Shown piece by piece: positions 10,018-18,543 of a DNA stretch of 64,000 nucleotides. The DNA comes from B4-G1 sp964393895 (lineage in GTDB: Bacteria > Chloroflexota > Anaerolineae > B4-G1): contig CAYMWP010000002.1 in assembly GCA_964393895.1 (NCBI GenBank), positions 62,001 through 126,000 on the forward strand, read 5' to 3'. Position 1 is the first letter of the stretch. The number at the start of each line of letters is the position of its first letter. A program made the translations under genes and the position numbers. The notes below the pieces were generated by a model. The model did no database searches. It was not told where the DNA came from and saw only the letters and a program-made list of their open reading frames with translations.

Positions 10018-10929
10018 CTAGGCATCGCCCAACAACCGACGCAACTCCCGCCAGCCGGCGACCGTCCGGCCCCTGCGCCCGCCGGTGACGCGCCGAAGCA
10101 GCCCGTGGAGCATTATTTTGGGCAAGGTAACGGCGTAAATCATCGCTTTAAGACAAAAAGCTGCCAACCCGCCGTGATGCTTGCGGAAATAGTAGACACG
10201 ACTGCGGTAGAGTTCGGCTTCCATTCGCCCCCGGCGCTTCTTGCTGCTCTGCCCGCCGTAGTGGACGATGGGCGCGTCAGGCAGATACCACACCTCCCAC
10301 CCGGTCTGATAGAAGCGATAGCACCAGTCTACTTCTTCGGCGTACATGAAGATGCGCTCGTCCAACCCGCCGACCTGGGCTACCGCCTCGCTCCGGGCCA
10401 ACAGAAACGCACCCTCCACGTAGCCCTCGATCCTCTGCGCTCCCTGTTCAAGTTGCGGGCCGTGACTGGGAAAGGTCGATCGGAGCAGTCGTCTCCCCAG
10501 GGTGGTGAGGATGAGGAACTCGCGCCACAGGGTCGGGAACGGGGTATAGGAAGCCTGAAAGCTCTCGTCACCGTTGAGCAACCGTACTCCTATGATCCCG
10601 GCGCGGGAGTGCTCGTCCACAAAGCGGACCGCCGCGTCCACCGACCCGGGCAGGGCCCGCGTATCGCTATTGAGCAGGAGCACGTACCGCCCCCGGCAGC
10701 GAGCGAGCGCCTGGTTGTTGGCCCGTACAAAACCCACGTTCTCCGAGTTGGCAATAACGTGGACGTTGGGGAACCGCTCCCCGACCATCGCCACACTCCC
10801 GTCCGAAGAGCCGTTATCCACCACCCACACCTCAAAACTCGCGTCCCGGACCGTCTCCTCGAGCGACTGCAAGCACTGAGCCAGCAACTCGCGGGTATTC
10901 CAATTCACAACGATGATTGACAGATCCAT
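10018..10929 (-). CDS. GT2 family glycosyltransferase (rhamnosyltransferase-like)
   Basis: 303 residues. GT-A fold signature: SIIVVNWNTRELL at the start, VVDNGSSDGSV (donor-binding DXS region), then VLLLNSDTRALPGS with the metal-binding acid motif, and MYAEEVDWCYRFYQTGW typical of rhamnosyl- and related GT2 transferases. The C-terminal region is hydrophobic. The start at ATG 10929 lies two bases after the upstream stop. The 94 extra residues of the long open frame read through the neighbouring ligase gene and look artificial. Likely adds rhamnose or a similar deoxyhexose to the repeat unit. Confidence 0.85.
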   Translation of the reverse strand: MDLSIIVVNWNTRELLAQCLQSLEETVRDASFEVWVVDNGSSDGSVAMVGERFPNVHVIANSENVGFVRANNQALARCRGRYVLLLNSDTRALPGSVDAAVRFVDEHSRAGIIGVRLLNGDESFQASYTPFPTLWREFLILTTLGRRLLRSTFPSHGPQLEQGAQRIEGYVEGAFLLARSEAVAQVGGLDERIFMYAEEVDWCYRFYQTGWEVWYLPDAPIVHYGGQSSKKRRGRMEAELYRSRVYYFRKHHGGLAAFCLKAMIYAVTLPKIMLHGLLRRVTGGRRGRTVAGWRELRRLLGDA

Positions 10930-10931
10930 AC

Positions 10932-12383
10932 TCACTGACTCGCTCTGTCGCTGATTCGCTGACTCGCTGACTCGATATGTCTCAAAGCCCAGAGCGACCC
11001 CATAAACAGCCAGTTTAACATCGCCAGATCGAAGCCAACGATCCCCTGAGTGTAGGCAAAGGGAGTTACCCAGTCCCCCAGGGCCATAGCGACCACGCAG
11101 CCAGCAGTCCCAGCCAGCACCGCCACAGACACACTCTCGGCAAAGACTCCCTGGCCCCGAAGCTCGCGCCGCAGTTTGTAACCACCCCACGCCTGCGCCC
11201 CAAAGAACCACAGAAAGAAGAAAAGCCCAACGATGCCTGTCTGAGCGACAATGTCAATGTAGTTACTGTGACTCGCCATCGCCTCGGTAGGGAAATAACT
11301 CATATAGTAGGAAGCATAGCCCGCCGGGCCGGTGCCAAAAAGCAAATGTCGGCTAGTGATACGCCAGTTGACCTCGTAAGCAGCCAGTCTAGTGTACCCA
11401 CTTTCCTCGGTTTCAGCTTCGAACGACGTTCGCCAGTAGTATCCGCCCGCTCCCACAATGACGACAATCAGCGCTATGGCAAACAGCTTTTTGGAATGTA
11501 GAAAGGCCACCACCGCCCCTGCCGCAAAAGCCGGCACCCAGCCTGCCAACCAGCTAGTTCGCAGGGAAAATCCCCAGTACACCCATCCAGCAGCATAGAC
11601 CAGAAGCAAACTCCTGCAAAGCCAGTTCAAGCGCCGATTGAATAACGCCAGAGCCATGGCAAAAGATAGACACCACATGGAGAGCAAGCCCTGGGTATTG
11701 AGATGGATGAATCCATTCGTGTACAGAAAGGTACGCAGGGAGCGTATTGGGGCCACACCCCAAACAGCGCCTAAATCAACAAACAACACAATCAAACCTT
11801 CTCCCAGGAGAACCCACACCAGCGCCTGCAGCCAACGCAAGTCACGGACATTATTCGCTACCAACAAGAGACAGGCTGGCAAGAGCACAATCACCAGGCC
11901 AGCGGCAACTGATATCAAAGGATGACTAACTTCGTGCACCAAAGCGTCACGGAAAGCCCGGCTCCACACCCAGGAGATCGGCACAGTCGCCATAAAAGCC
12001 AATAACGGCGCATTGATCGATGCCGGCTTCAAAGACAATCGCTTCTCCTCGACCAGCATCCGAACGACCCACAGCCCGATACATCCAGCGCATATCACCA
12101 GGCTGATGACGATCTCGCTGGCGGTGCCTGTCGGAATGCGGTAGCGGAAGAACACCGCCGCCAATAACATCGCAATGATGCTCAACTCTATGTGCTTTCC
12201 CACAGCCATGATTCCAAAGAGCGCGACAATAGGAACAAAGATGAGCACAGGAGACATCCTGGAAGACACCTCGGCCGTCAACACACCAATCATAGGTAGC
12301 ACAAGCAATATCGCACATACTATGCCGACCCGAATCAGTCGTGATTTGTTGCGTTCCACAAACGGGGCAATCGTGTGAGTCAT
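10932..12383 (-). CDS. O-antigen ligase/polymerase family membrane protein
   Basis: 483 residues with about twelve hydrophobic helices. A large outer loop with a basic-aromatic stretch precedes ATEAMASHSNYIDIVAQTGIVG, matching the Wzy_C/WaaL domain in which an H-S/N-x-Y segment and nearby arginines act in glycan transfer. It probably polymerises or ligates the repeat units exported by the flippase at 17038-18543. The C-terminal residues IESASQRISDRASQ are encoded by an 8-bp tandem repeat that crosses the stop codon. The gene sits two bases after the upstream GT4 gene. Confidence 0.8.
   Translation of the reverse strand: MTHTIAPFVERNKSRLIRVGIVCAILLVLPMIGVLTAEVSSRMSPVLIFVPIVALFGIMAVGKHIELSIIAMLLAAVFFRYRIPTGTASEIVISLVICAGCIGLWVVRMLVEEKRLSLKPASINAPLLAFMATVPISWVWSRAFRDALVHEVSHPLISVAAGLVIVLLPACLLLVANNVRDLRWLQALVWVLLGEGLIVLFVDLGAVWGVAPIRSLRTFLYTNGFIHLNTQGLLSMWCLSFAMALALFNRRLNWLCRSLLLVYAAGWVYWGFSLRTSWLAGWVPAFAAGAVVAFLHSKKLFAIALIVVIVGAGGYYWRTSFEAETEESGYTRLAAYEVNWRITSRHLLFGTGPAGYASYYMSYFPTEAMASHSNYIDIVAQTGIVGLFFFLWFFGAQAWGGYKLRRELRGQGVFAESVSVAVLAGTAGCVVAMALGDWVTPFAYTQGIVGFDLAMLNWLFMGSLWALRHIESASQRISDRASQ
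10935..10974. repeat. 8-bp tandem repeat at the 3' end of the ligase gene
   Basis: Five head-to-tail copies of an 8-base unit, consensus CTGACTCG. Copies 2 and 3 each have one or two changes. The repeat covers the last codons of the ligase/polymerase and ends next to its stop codon, just before the start of the GT2 gene. Confidence 0.8.
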
Positions 12384-12385
12384 TT

Positions 12386-13618
12386 CTACATCCCGGCAAC
12401 AGACTCTAGGATTTCGTTCAGTCTGTCGCCAATGCTCTGCCAGTCGTAGAGCGATTCGACCAGCCTGCGTCCGCTGAGCGCAAGTTTCTGCCGCAACATT
12501 GGATCGTCCAACAGCCCAAGCACGGCGTCGGCGAACTGACCAGGATCGTCGGCAATGAGTATGTCGTGACCAGGGGTCACATCCAGCCCTTCGGCCCCCT
12601 TACTCGTCGCCACCACCGGCGTGCCCAGAGCCATCGCTTCCAGTATCTTGAGGCGGGTCCCACCACCGACCCGCAACGGTGCGACGCATGCCCAGCTACG
12701 GGCCACTGCTGGCCGCACGTCGTCAAGATAGCCGGTGAGAGTGATGCCTGCCCCTAGCTTCAACGAACCGAGATCAACTCCCTCGGTCTTGCCAGTGATC
12801 CGCAAAACTGCTTCTGGATTCACTCGACGGACGAGAGGAAAAACCTCGTCAAGAAAGAAGCGCATGGCATCATAGTTAGCATGATACGTCAGGGCGCCGG
12901 GGAAGATGAGAGCACCAGGCTCCGGCTCCCCCCAATCACCGCTGTAAGAAGCAACTTCCACTCCATTCGGTAGGACAGCCACCCTTGTCTGATCAAGATC
13001 AGGCGCTAGATCCAGGAGCATTTGCCTATCCTGAGCCGATGGAGTAGTGACCAAATCGAACTTTTCACAGGCCAGGGTCTCAAACCTGGCAAATGACAAC
13101 CAGTACAACCAGGCGCGCACTTGCACGGAGAAAGAGGAGGCCACTCCCACCTGCTGACGTTGTATCGAGGTCTCCACGTTTTGCTCGATCAGGATCTTTT
13201 TGACTCCACCCAAATCATCAAGAGATTGCCATAGATAGTTGGTCATGAACAATGTGCTAACAAGCAAGACGTCCGGCCGCCACTCACTTAGCGCCCAAGC
13301 CAACTCTTGCACCACGTTTGAAGAAGGCGCTCCGTAGAAATGGCGCGGATGTTTGTGCACCATTCCCCCGAAAACATCCCATCCTCGCCGCCTGCCATCG
13401 AGCTTTCCTGGCACCTGCCTGTCAGGTCGCACAGCCAGCACGTCCTCACAGTAAGGAGCGATGCCAGCCACGTTATTCCGCTCGCTCTCCGACTGAATGA
13501 GCGAGAATAGCCAGACTTGATGCCGGCGGGCAGCCTGCTTGATCAGATTGAATTGGAGAATCCGACTTCCGTTGTCAGGGGGATAAGGGAAGAACGGACA
13601 CACGACGAGTAAACGCAC
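12386..13618 (-). CDS. GT4 family glycosyltransferase
   Basis: 410 residues. The N-terminus MRLLVVCPFFPYPPDNGSR is the acceptor-side glycine loop, and the C-terminal half has FPGALTYHANYDAMRFF and LKILEAMALGTPVVATSKG with the conserved E of the GT4 donor site. Same subgroup as the gene at 8793-10004, so probably an old duplicate with altered specificity. It is followed two bases later by the ligase/polymerase and preceded by 20 bases after the acyltransferase stop, consistent with one transcript. Confidence 0.85.
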   Translation of the reverse strand: MRLLVVCPFFPYPPDNGSRILQFNLIKQAARRHQVWLFSLIQSESERNNVAGIAPYCEDVLAVRPDRQVPGKLDGRRRGWDVFGGMVHKHPRHFYGAPSSNVVQELAWALSEWRPDVLLVSTLFMTNYLWQSLDDLGGVKKILIEQNVETSIQRQQVGVASSFSVQVRAWLYWLSFARFETLACEKFDLVTTPSAQDRQMLLDLAPDLDQTRVAVLPNGVEVASYSGDWGEPEPGALIFPGALTYHANYDAMRFFLDEVFPLVRRVNPEAVLRITGKTEGVDLGSLKLGAGITLTGYLDDVRPAVARSWACVAPLRVGGGTRLKILEAMALGTPVVATSKGAEGLDVTPGHDILIADDPGQFADAVLGLLDDPMLRQKLALSGRRLVESLYDWQSIGDRLNEILESVAGM

Positions 13619-13638
13619 AGTTCTCTCTCCAGAGCGCT

Positions 13639-14244
13639 CTATTGAAAAGGCATGTGAAAATCCAAAGTGTACGCCAGATGGCGTTGCCGCTCACCAACCT
13701 TGCGCGCTGGCACCCCTCCGACGATGTTGAACGGCGAGACGTCTCTGGTGACCACTGCTCCGGTAGCCACGACGGCCCCCCGGCCGATCGTCACGTTGGG
13801 CAGAATAGTCGCCCTGGATCCAATGTAGACATAGTCCTCAATCACCACCGGTCCGCCTACCATACCAAAGGCAGGGTCATTGGGATCGTGTTGGGCCGTA
13901 AAGATGGCAACCTCGCCGCCGACATTGACATTGTCGCCAATCACCAAAGTATACCTTCCGTCCAGAAAAGCATCGTAGCCGATGATCGTGTTATGCCCAA
14001 TGCAAACGCCCCCAGGAGCATAGAACCGGGTTCGCCAGTGAACCGTGGATCGCGAACCGATGCGGACACGAAAAAGACGTCGGTAAGCGAACAGCCGAAA
14101 AGCGTGCCACGGCACCCGCCCCACCAAATACAACAGAAAGAGACGAAACCCTTTGTAGGTGTGCCACAGATTCCGAGCCAGGGGCACCAGCCCGGTCGGA
14201 ATCCACCTCTGATAACGCGGCGCAGGAATCTCGGCAGACATCAT
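13639..14244 (-). CDS. Hexapeptide-repeat acyltransferase
   Basis: 201 residues. From about residue 70 the chain shows left-handed beta-helix repeats (IGSRSTVHWRTRFYAPGG, VCIGHNTIIGYDAF, VIGDNVNVGGEVAIF) with the catalytic-loop histidine in FTAQHDPNDPAF, and ends with VGGVPARKVGER, as in maltose/galactoside O-acetyltransferase and NodL-like enzymes. Likely acetylates a glycan sugar with acetyl-CoA. The start at ATG 14244 directly follows the upstream stop and has GGGG five bases before it; the extra 59 residues of the longer frame overlap the previous gene. Confidence 0.85.
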   Translation of the reverse strand: MMSAEIPAPRYQRWIPTGLVPLARNLWHTYKGFRLFLLYLVGRVPWHAFRLFAYRRLFRVRIGSRSTVHWRTRFYAPGGVCIGHNTIIGYDAFLDGRYTLVIGDNVNVGGEVAIFTAQHDPNDPAFGMVGGPVVIEDYVYIGSRATILPNVTIGRGAVVATGAVVTRDVSPFNIVGGVPARKVGERQRHLAYTLDFHMPFQ

Positions 14245-14245
14245 C

Positions 14246-15193
14246 CTAACCCCTTGCAGGAGATTGAGAAAGGCTCTGCTGGCCCCATCGCCCGTACCAG
14301 GCATCGCTGAGAGCCTGAACCATCGCTTTTCGTTGAGCTTCCCGGCCGCGCCACTTGGGCCGTAACGTCCAACTGACCAGTGTACGCAGGTACTCGGCCA
14401 ACAGGGTGTGCAGCCAGGCACGCCAGCCTGCGCCAGTAGCTTTGAAGAACAAGAGCCGGTTACGGGTCATATAATAGTGCACCGACGGCGAGGCGTCTCG
14501 GGCATCGAGAGGTATCTTGTGCCAGACCTTCGCCTGGGGCACGTGGATGATGCTGAAGCCCGCTCGTTGTGCCCGGACACACCACTCCGCCTCCTCGTAA
14601 TAGGCGAAAAAACGCTCGTCCAGCAGTCCCACCCGCTCCACCACAGCTCGCTTGACTAACATCGCACAGCCAGTGACAAAGTCCACAGAGCGAGGCAAAT
14701 CGCCAAACTGACCAGCATCCGCTTTGTTGAGGCCAACCATCCAGGTCTTGCCGCGCCGCCAGTCAATGGCCCCGCCCGCCGACCAGATCAGGTCAGGTCG
14801 CTCATAATAGCAGACCGTCGGCCCAGCAATGCCAACGCGGGGATCCGCCTCCATTGCCTCCACCAAGCAGCGCAAAAAGTCAGGCGCGACCTCGGTGTCG
14901 TTGTTCAACAACAAGACATAATCGGCCTCTTGTGCCAGAGCGTGACGCAATCCCACGTTGTTGCCTCCCGTGAACCCCAGGTTTTCGCCGTTCTCGATCA
15001 ACATCACCTGGGGGAAACAGGCCCGAACCGCTTCCACTGACCCATCCACCGAGCCGTTGTCCACGACCACCACGTCGTAGGACGGATAGTCCAGGTCTGC
15101 CAGCGACTCCAGGCAGGCCAGGGTGTCGGCCAGACCATTCCAGTTGAGAAGAATGATGGTCACTCGAGGCGTCAGGCTCTCTACTCGCTGCAT
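14246..15193 (-). CDS. GT2 family glycosyltransferase
   Basis: 315 residues. TIILLNWNGLADTLACLESL, VVVDNGSVDGSVEAV, YVLLLNNDTEVAPDFL (acidic metal motif) and FFAYYEEAEWCVRAQRAGF identify a GT-A fold GT2 enzyme of the rhamnosyltransferase-like group. The ATG at 15193 overlaps the upstream gene by 13 bases and has AGGGG eight bases upstream. It probably works with the GT2 at 10018-10929 in building the repeat unit on the cytoplasmic face. Confidence 0.85.
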   Translation of the reverse strand: MQRVESLTPRVTIILLNWNGLADTLACLESLADLDYPSYDVVVVDNGSVDGSVEAVRACFPQVMLIENGENLGFTGGNNVGLRHALAQEADYVLLLNNDTEVAPDFLRCLVEAMEADPRVGIAGPTVCYYERPDLIWSAGGAIDWRRGKTWMVGLNKADAGQFGDLPRSVDFVTGCAMLVKRAVVERVGLLDERFFAYYEEAEWCVRAQRAGFSIIHVPQAKVWHKIPLDARDASPSVHYYMTRNRLLFFKATGAGWRAWLHTLLAEYLRTLVSWTLRPKWRGREAQRKAMVQALSDAWYGRWGQQSLSQSPARG

Positions 15194-16422
15194 ACCACTA
15201 GCCCCTGCTCGCACAGCATATCTGCAAGTAGCTCCCCAGCGAGGCGGTGTCCTGCTACGTTCCAATGGCCGTCCTTTGGATAGTACAAGAGCTGCCCCGT
15301 CTCCTCGGCGTACGTCTGAAACTCGTCCAACATTTCCAGGACGGGGATTCCCTCCTCGGCCAGGAACTCGCGCATGATGCGGTTGGGTTTATCCAGCTCC
15401 AACTCTAGCTCCTGTACCGCCGGGAATTCCTGCATCGTTTGGGCTAGGCGATTACTCTCGACCTGGTTGCGGTCAGGCAGAAGCAACACGGCCAACTGTC
15501 CTCCATTGGCTGTCACCTCATCATCCAGTTGGGCGATGATGGCCTCAGTCACCGCCCAGGCCTCCTCCCACTCCGGCGGGTACTCCACGGCATACACGTA
15601 CGTGGCCATCGGAATGCCGCCTGCTATCGTGTTTTTCTCCTCAGGGTCCATCACGCCGATGGCCCGCAGCACACCCGCCAGGTCGCCCAGCCGCTGTTTA
15701 ACGACGCGACCGGCCACGTGGTAGAAACGGGAATGGGCCGCCAGCCACGCCTTGACGCGCTCGACCAGGCCCTGCGGCGGAGGCGACTTCATAGACTCCA
15801 CCGGGAAAGGCCAGTCGGTCAACGTCAACTCGCCACCCTCGAGCACAAAGAAGGGCTTGTAGACTTGGCCCATGTAGCGCGTCTCCATCTCCCGGTGGTT
15901 CTCCAGCACGTCGCTGGTAGATTGAAAAGCCAGCAGCACCAAATCCGGCTGATACTTGTATCCCTCCAGACGGTAGAACAGCAACTCCAGATCGTTGCCG
16001 TAACCCCACACTCCGCCGCTGATGACCTCGACTGGCATATCGAGGCACTCGTTCAGTAACGATTCCAGCACCTCGTGGAAAGCGTCCTCCAGATCAACCT
16101 CCAGGGCATCGGCGAAGGAGTCGCCCAACACCAGGATGCGGAACGTCCCTGGGGGTTTCTCGTAGGCATACTCCCGGTCCCGCAGCCCTCTTGAGTTGAT
16201 GCGCACGTAGGTCTGGAACTCGCCCGGCGCGTCAATGTTCACCCACCAGCCACTGGCGTTGGGAATGTGGGCATAGCCAAAGCGTTCATCCGGCTGCATC
16301 AGGGGATCAGGTCGCCAGTGCAGGGCGCGGGCAGCGATCTCCAAACTGATCAGGAGAAGCAACCCTCCCAGCAGGCCCCACCCGACAACGGCACAACCCT
16401 TTCTCAACCGCGACCTTATCAC
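15181..16422 (-). CDS. Membrane-anchored SGNH/GDSL-type protein, probable glycan O-acyl enzyme
   Basis: 413 residues. One N-terminal membrane helix is followed by an outer domain with ILVLGDSFADALEVD (block I GDSF, catalytic Ser) and, near the C-terminus, YYPKDGHWNVAGHRLAGELL (DxxH block V, catalytic Asp/His). The arrangement resembles AlgX/AlgJ/PatB-like proteins that acetylate or de-acetylate exported polysaccharide. A GTG start at 16422 is chosen: GGGAG precedes it by five bases and it overlaps the upstream TAG by one base. A GTG four codons earlier is possible. Confidence 0.75.
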   Translation of the reverse strand: MIRSRLRKGCAVVGWGLLGGLLLLISLEIAARALHWRPDPLMQPDERFGYAHIPNASGWWVNIDAPGEFQTYVRINSRGLRDREYAYEKPPGTFRILVLGDSFADALEVDLEDAFHEVLESLLNECLDMPVEVISGGVWGYGNDLELLFYRLEGYKYQPDLVLLAFQSTSDVLENHREMETRYMGQVYKPFFVLEGGELTLTDWPFPVESMKSPPPQGLVERVKAWLAAHSRFYHVAGRVVKQRLGDLAGVLRAIGVMDPEEKNTIAGGIPMATYVYAVEYPPEWEEAWAVTEAIIAQLDDEVTANGGQLAVLLLPDRNQVESNRLAQTMQEFPAVQELELELDKPNRIMREFLAEEGIPVLEMLDEFQTYAEETGQLLYYPKDGHWNVAGHRLAGELLADMLCEQGLVVCSE

Positions 16423-17051
16423 TACCGCTCCCACCTATCCACCTTGCCCACCACCCGGGCCGGATTACCATAAGCCAGAGAGTTGGGTGGCATACTGCGC
16501 CGCACCACCGACCCCGCGCCTATGATCGAGTTGGAGCCGATCTCCACCCCTTTCATAATGATGGTATAGGGGCCGATCCACACGTCGTCGCCGATGGTGA
16601 TGGGGGCTTCGATCTCGGCCTCCTCTTGTCCCTCCAACCACATGCGATGGCCAGTAGAGTCAAAAATGCTGCAATTCCAACTGATCATACACCGCGCACC
16701 GATGCGCACCTCGGTGGCGGCCATGATGCGGGTGTGGGGACCAACGATGGTGCGCGTGCCGATGGACAGCAAACCTTGCCCACCCACCACGAGAACACAA
16801 TCCCACGCTATGCGTGCACCCCGTCCGGCGATGATTCGGCCTGTCTTTGCATTCTTGGCGATCACCGTTCTCTTGCCAATCACAATAGGCTCTCGAGACT
16901 CGAATTTGTGAGCATTGAGCAGAAAACGCAAGACACCGGTGACCGTTATGCGCTTGTCCCGAAAGGAATATCCCCTGAATTCGTCCCAAAAGTGCCCCAA
17001 CGGCAAAGCTTGTTCTGATGTAGATGCTGACATCGAGTTATTTGCTCCCAT
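16422..17051 (-). CDS. Hexapeptide-repeat acyltransferase
   Basis: 209 residues with successive hexapeptide turns (VIGKRTVIAKNAKTG, IGTRTIVGPHTRI, IGDDVWIGPYTIIMKGV, IGSNSIIGAGSVVRR) and a C-terminal LAYGNPARVVGKVDRW. A histidine in FDSTGHRMW may be the catalytic base. Likely a sugar O-acetyltransferase. The start at ATG 17051 (GGGAG seven bases upstream, overlapping the flippase end by 14 bases) was preferred over ATG 17033, which has no well-spaced ribosome site. Family clear, substrate unknown. Confidence 0.8.
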   Translation of the reverse strand: MGANNSMSASTSEQALPLGHFWDEFRGYSFRDKRITVTGVLRFLLNAHKFESREPIVIGKRTVIAKNAKTGRIIAGRGARIAWDCVLVVGGQGLLSIGTRTIVGPHTRIMAATEVRIGARCMISWNCSIFDSTGHRMWLEGQEEAEIEAPITIGDDVWIGPYTIIMKGVEIGSNSIIGAGSVVRRSMPPNSLAYGNPARVVGKVDRWER

Positions 17052-18543
17052 CAACTGACTCCCGATTTCCCCGCTTGAACAAAAGGTCGAACAACTGTGT
17101 GATCTCGTCTCGCTTGATGGCACGCAGGACAAACAAGAGTAGCAGATACAAGACCGCTCCAATGCCAATGGCGAGAAACAGATTCAACTCGCGCAGGAAC
17201 AACAGACATAATCCCATTCCTGCGGCAGCCAGACTCAGCCGCACCAGGTCTTTCCAGCGCTCACCGATGAGCAATTCGCTTCCCAGCAGCCGCCAGTATT
17301 GTCCCAATCGAACCCCACGCCCGACCACCTGCGCCACAGCCGCCCCGATCACCCCCATAGTGGGCACCGCAGCCAGGTTGAGCGCCACGCTCAGCAGCGC
17401 ATTACTCACATTGACTCTGGCCCCTGCTTTTTCCAGCCGCAAGACCATGATCAGCGAACCCGTCAGCTCAGACATGAACAGGAAAGGCAGCGTCCAAATC
17501 AGGATGCGCATCAGTGGAACAGAGTTGACAAACTCTTCGGTGTACAAGGTAACGATGAGCTTGTCCGCCAAGACCGCCCCCCCCACCGAGATGGGCAGAG
17601 AAAGCATCAAGAGATACTTGAGCGAGCGGTGAACAATCCCATAGATAGACCGCTTATCCTGGCTATAGGCACGGGTCAAGGAAGGGAACATCGAGGTGCA
17701 AACGCTCTGCGCCAGCAGCATCAACATTTGGATGAGCTGCAAAGGGACGTTATACCAACCCACGGCAGCGTCAGACAGAGTCAGAGACATCAGCACCGAG
17801 TCGAAACGGCCCTGGAGCGAGAAGGAAAGACCACTGATTCCAAACGGCAGCCCAGCCTTCACCAATTCTCTCCAGCGGCGGATGGATAGCTCCAGTTCCC
17901 GAAAGTGAATCTCCCGAAAGACGACCCGGCCGGCCAGGAGGGCCATAACCGCCACGCCAACCAGAGAAGCGATGAGCAAACCGATGAAACCCCACCCACT
18001 GGTCAGAAAGAACGTTCCCAACCCCCAAAAGACCAATTGGTTGACCAGGGTAAAGCTGGCGGAATAATCCAACCGCTCCCAGGCCATCAGGACCGAGTCC
18101 AACGGTCCCTGGAAAGCATAGAGGAACAACCCACAAGCGGCAATGAAAATACCTAACACCATATCCTGCTCTTTGCCCAATAGATAGGCCACCAGAGTTG
18201 TCACCCCGACCACAGCTCCAGAGAGCAGGAATCGGATCGCCACTACGTTGGGCAGCAGCCAATAGATGTTCTTCCGATCCCGAGCGATCTCGCGCAACAT
18301 GTACGGGGCCATCCCCAAGTCGGAGAAAATGGCAAAGATAGCAATGAATGCCATCACCGCCGAGTACTTGCCAAAGTGTACATCCCCTAACCGGCGGACC
18401 ACGTAGATGTTAAAGATAAAAGCCAACCCTTTCATCACTACCTGCGTACCCATGACGAAAGCGGAATTGCGGGCCACTACCGACAGGAAATCTCGCTGTG
18501 GCTGGGCATCCTGGACGGCAGGAAAGTTGGGACCTTCAGACAT
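17038..18543 (-). CDS. Oligosaccharide flippase (Wzx/MATE-like, MVF superfamily)
   Basis: 501 residues with about fourteen hydrophobic helices. The N-terminal RNSAFVMGTQVVMKGLAFIFNIYVVRRLG, then FSDLGMAPYMLREIARD, is the usual pattern of the polysaccharide-biosynthesis export family, including the conserved charged residues that line the channel. It would move undecaprenyl-linked repeat units across the membrane for the ligase/polymerase at 10932-12383. It overlaps the upstream GT4 gene by eight bases. Confidence 0.9.
   Translation of the reverse strand: MSEGPNFPAVQDAQPQRDFLSVVARNSAFVMGTQVVMKGLAFIFNIYVVRRLGDVHFGKYSAVMAFIAIFAIFSDLGMAPYMLREIARDRKNIYWLLPNVVAIRFLLSGAVVGVTTLVAYLLGKEQDMVLGIFIAACGLFLYAFQGPLDSVLMAWERLDYSASFTLVNQLVFWGLGTFFLTSGWGFIGLLIASLVGVAVMALLAGRVVFREIHFRELELSIRRWRELVKAGLPFGISGLSFSLQGRFDSVLMSLTLSDAAVGWYNVPLQLIQMLMLLAQSVCTSMFPSLTRAYSQDKRSIYGIVHRSLKYLLMLSLPISVGGAVLADKLIVTLYTEEFVNSVPLMRILIWTLPFLFMSELTGSLIMVLRLEKAGARVNVSNALLSVALNLAAVPTMGVIGAAVAQVVGRGVRLGQYWRLLGSELLIGERWKDLVRLSLAAAGMGLCLLFLRELNLFLAIGIGAVLYLLLLFVLRAIKRDEITQLFDLLFKRGNRESVDGSK

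Noticed and set aside
10930..11211. 94-codon N-terminal extension of the GT2 gene
   Set aside because: It overlaps the ligase/polymerase and has no GT2-like content; the family start MDLSIIVVNWN fits 10929.
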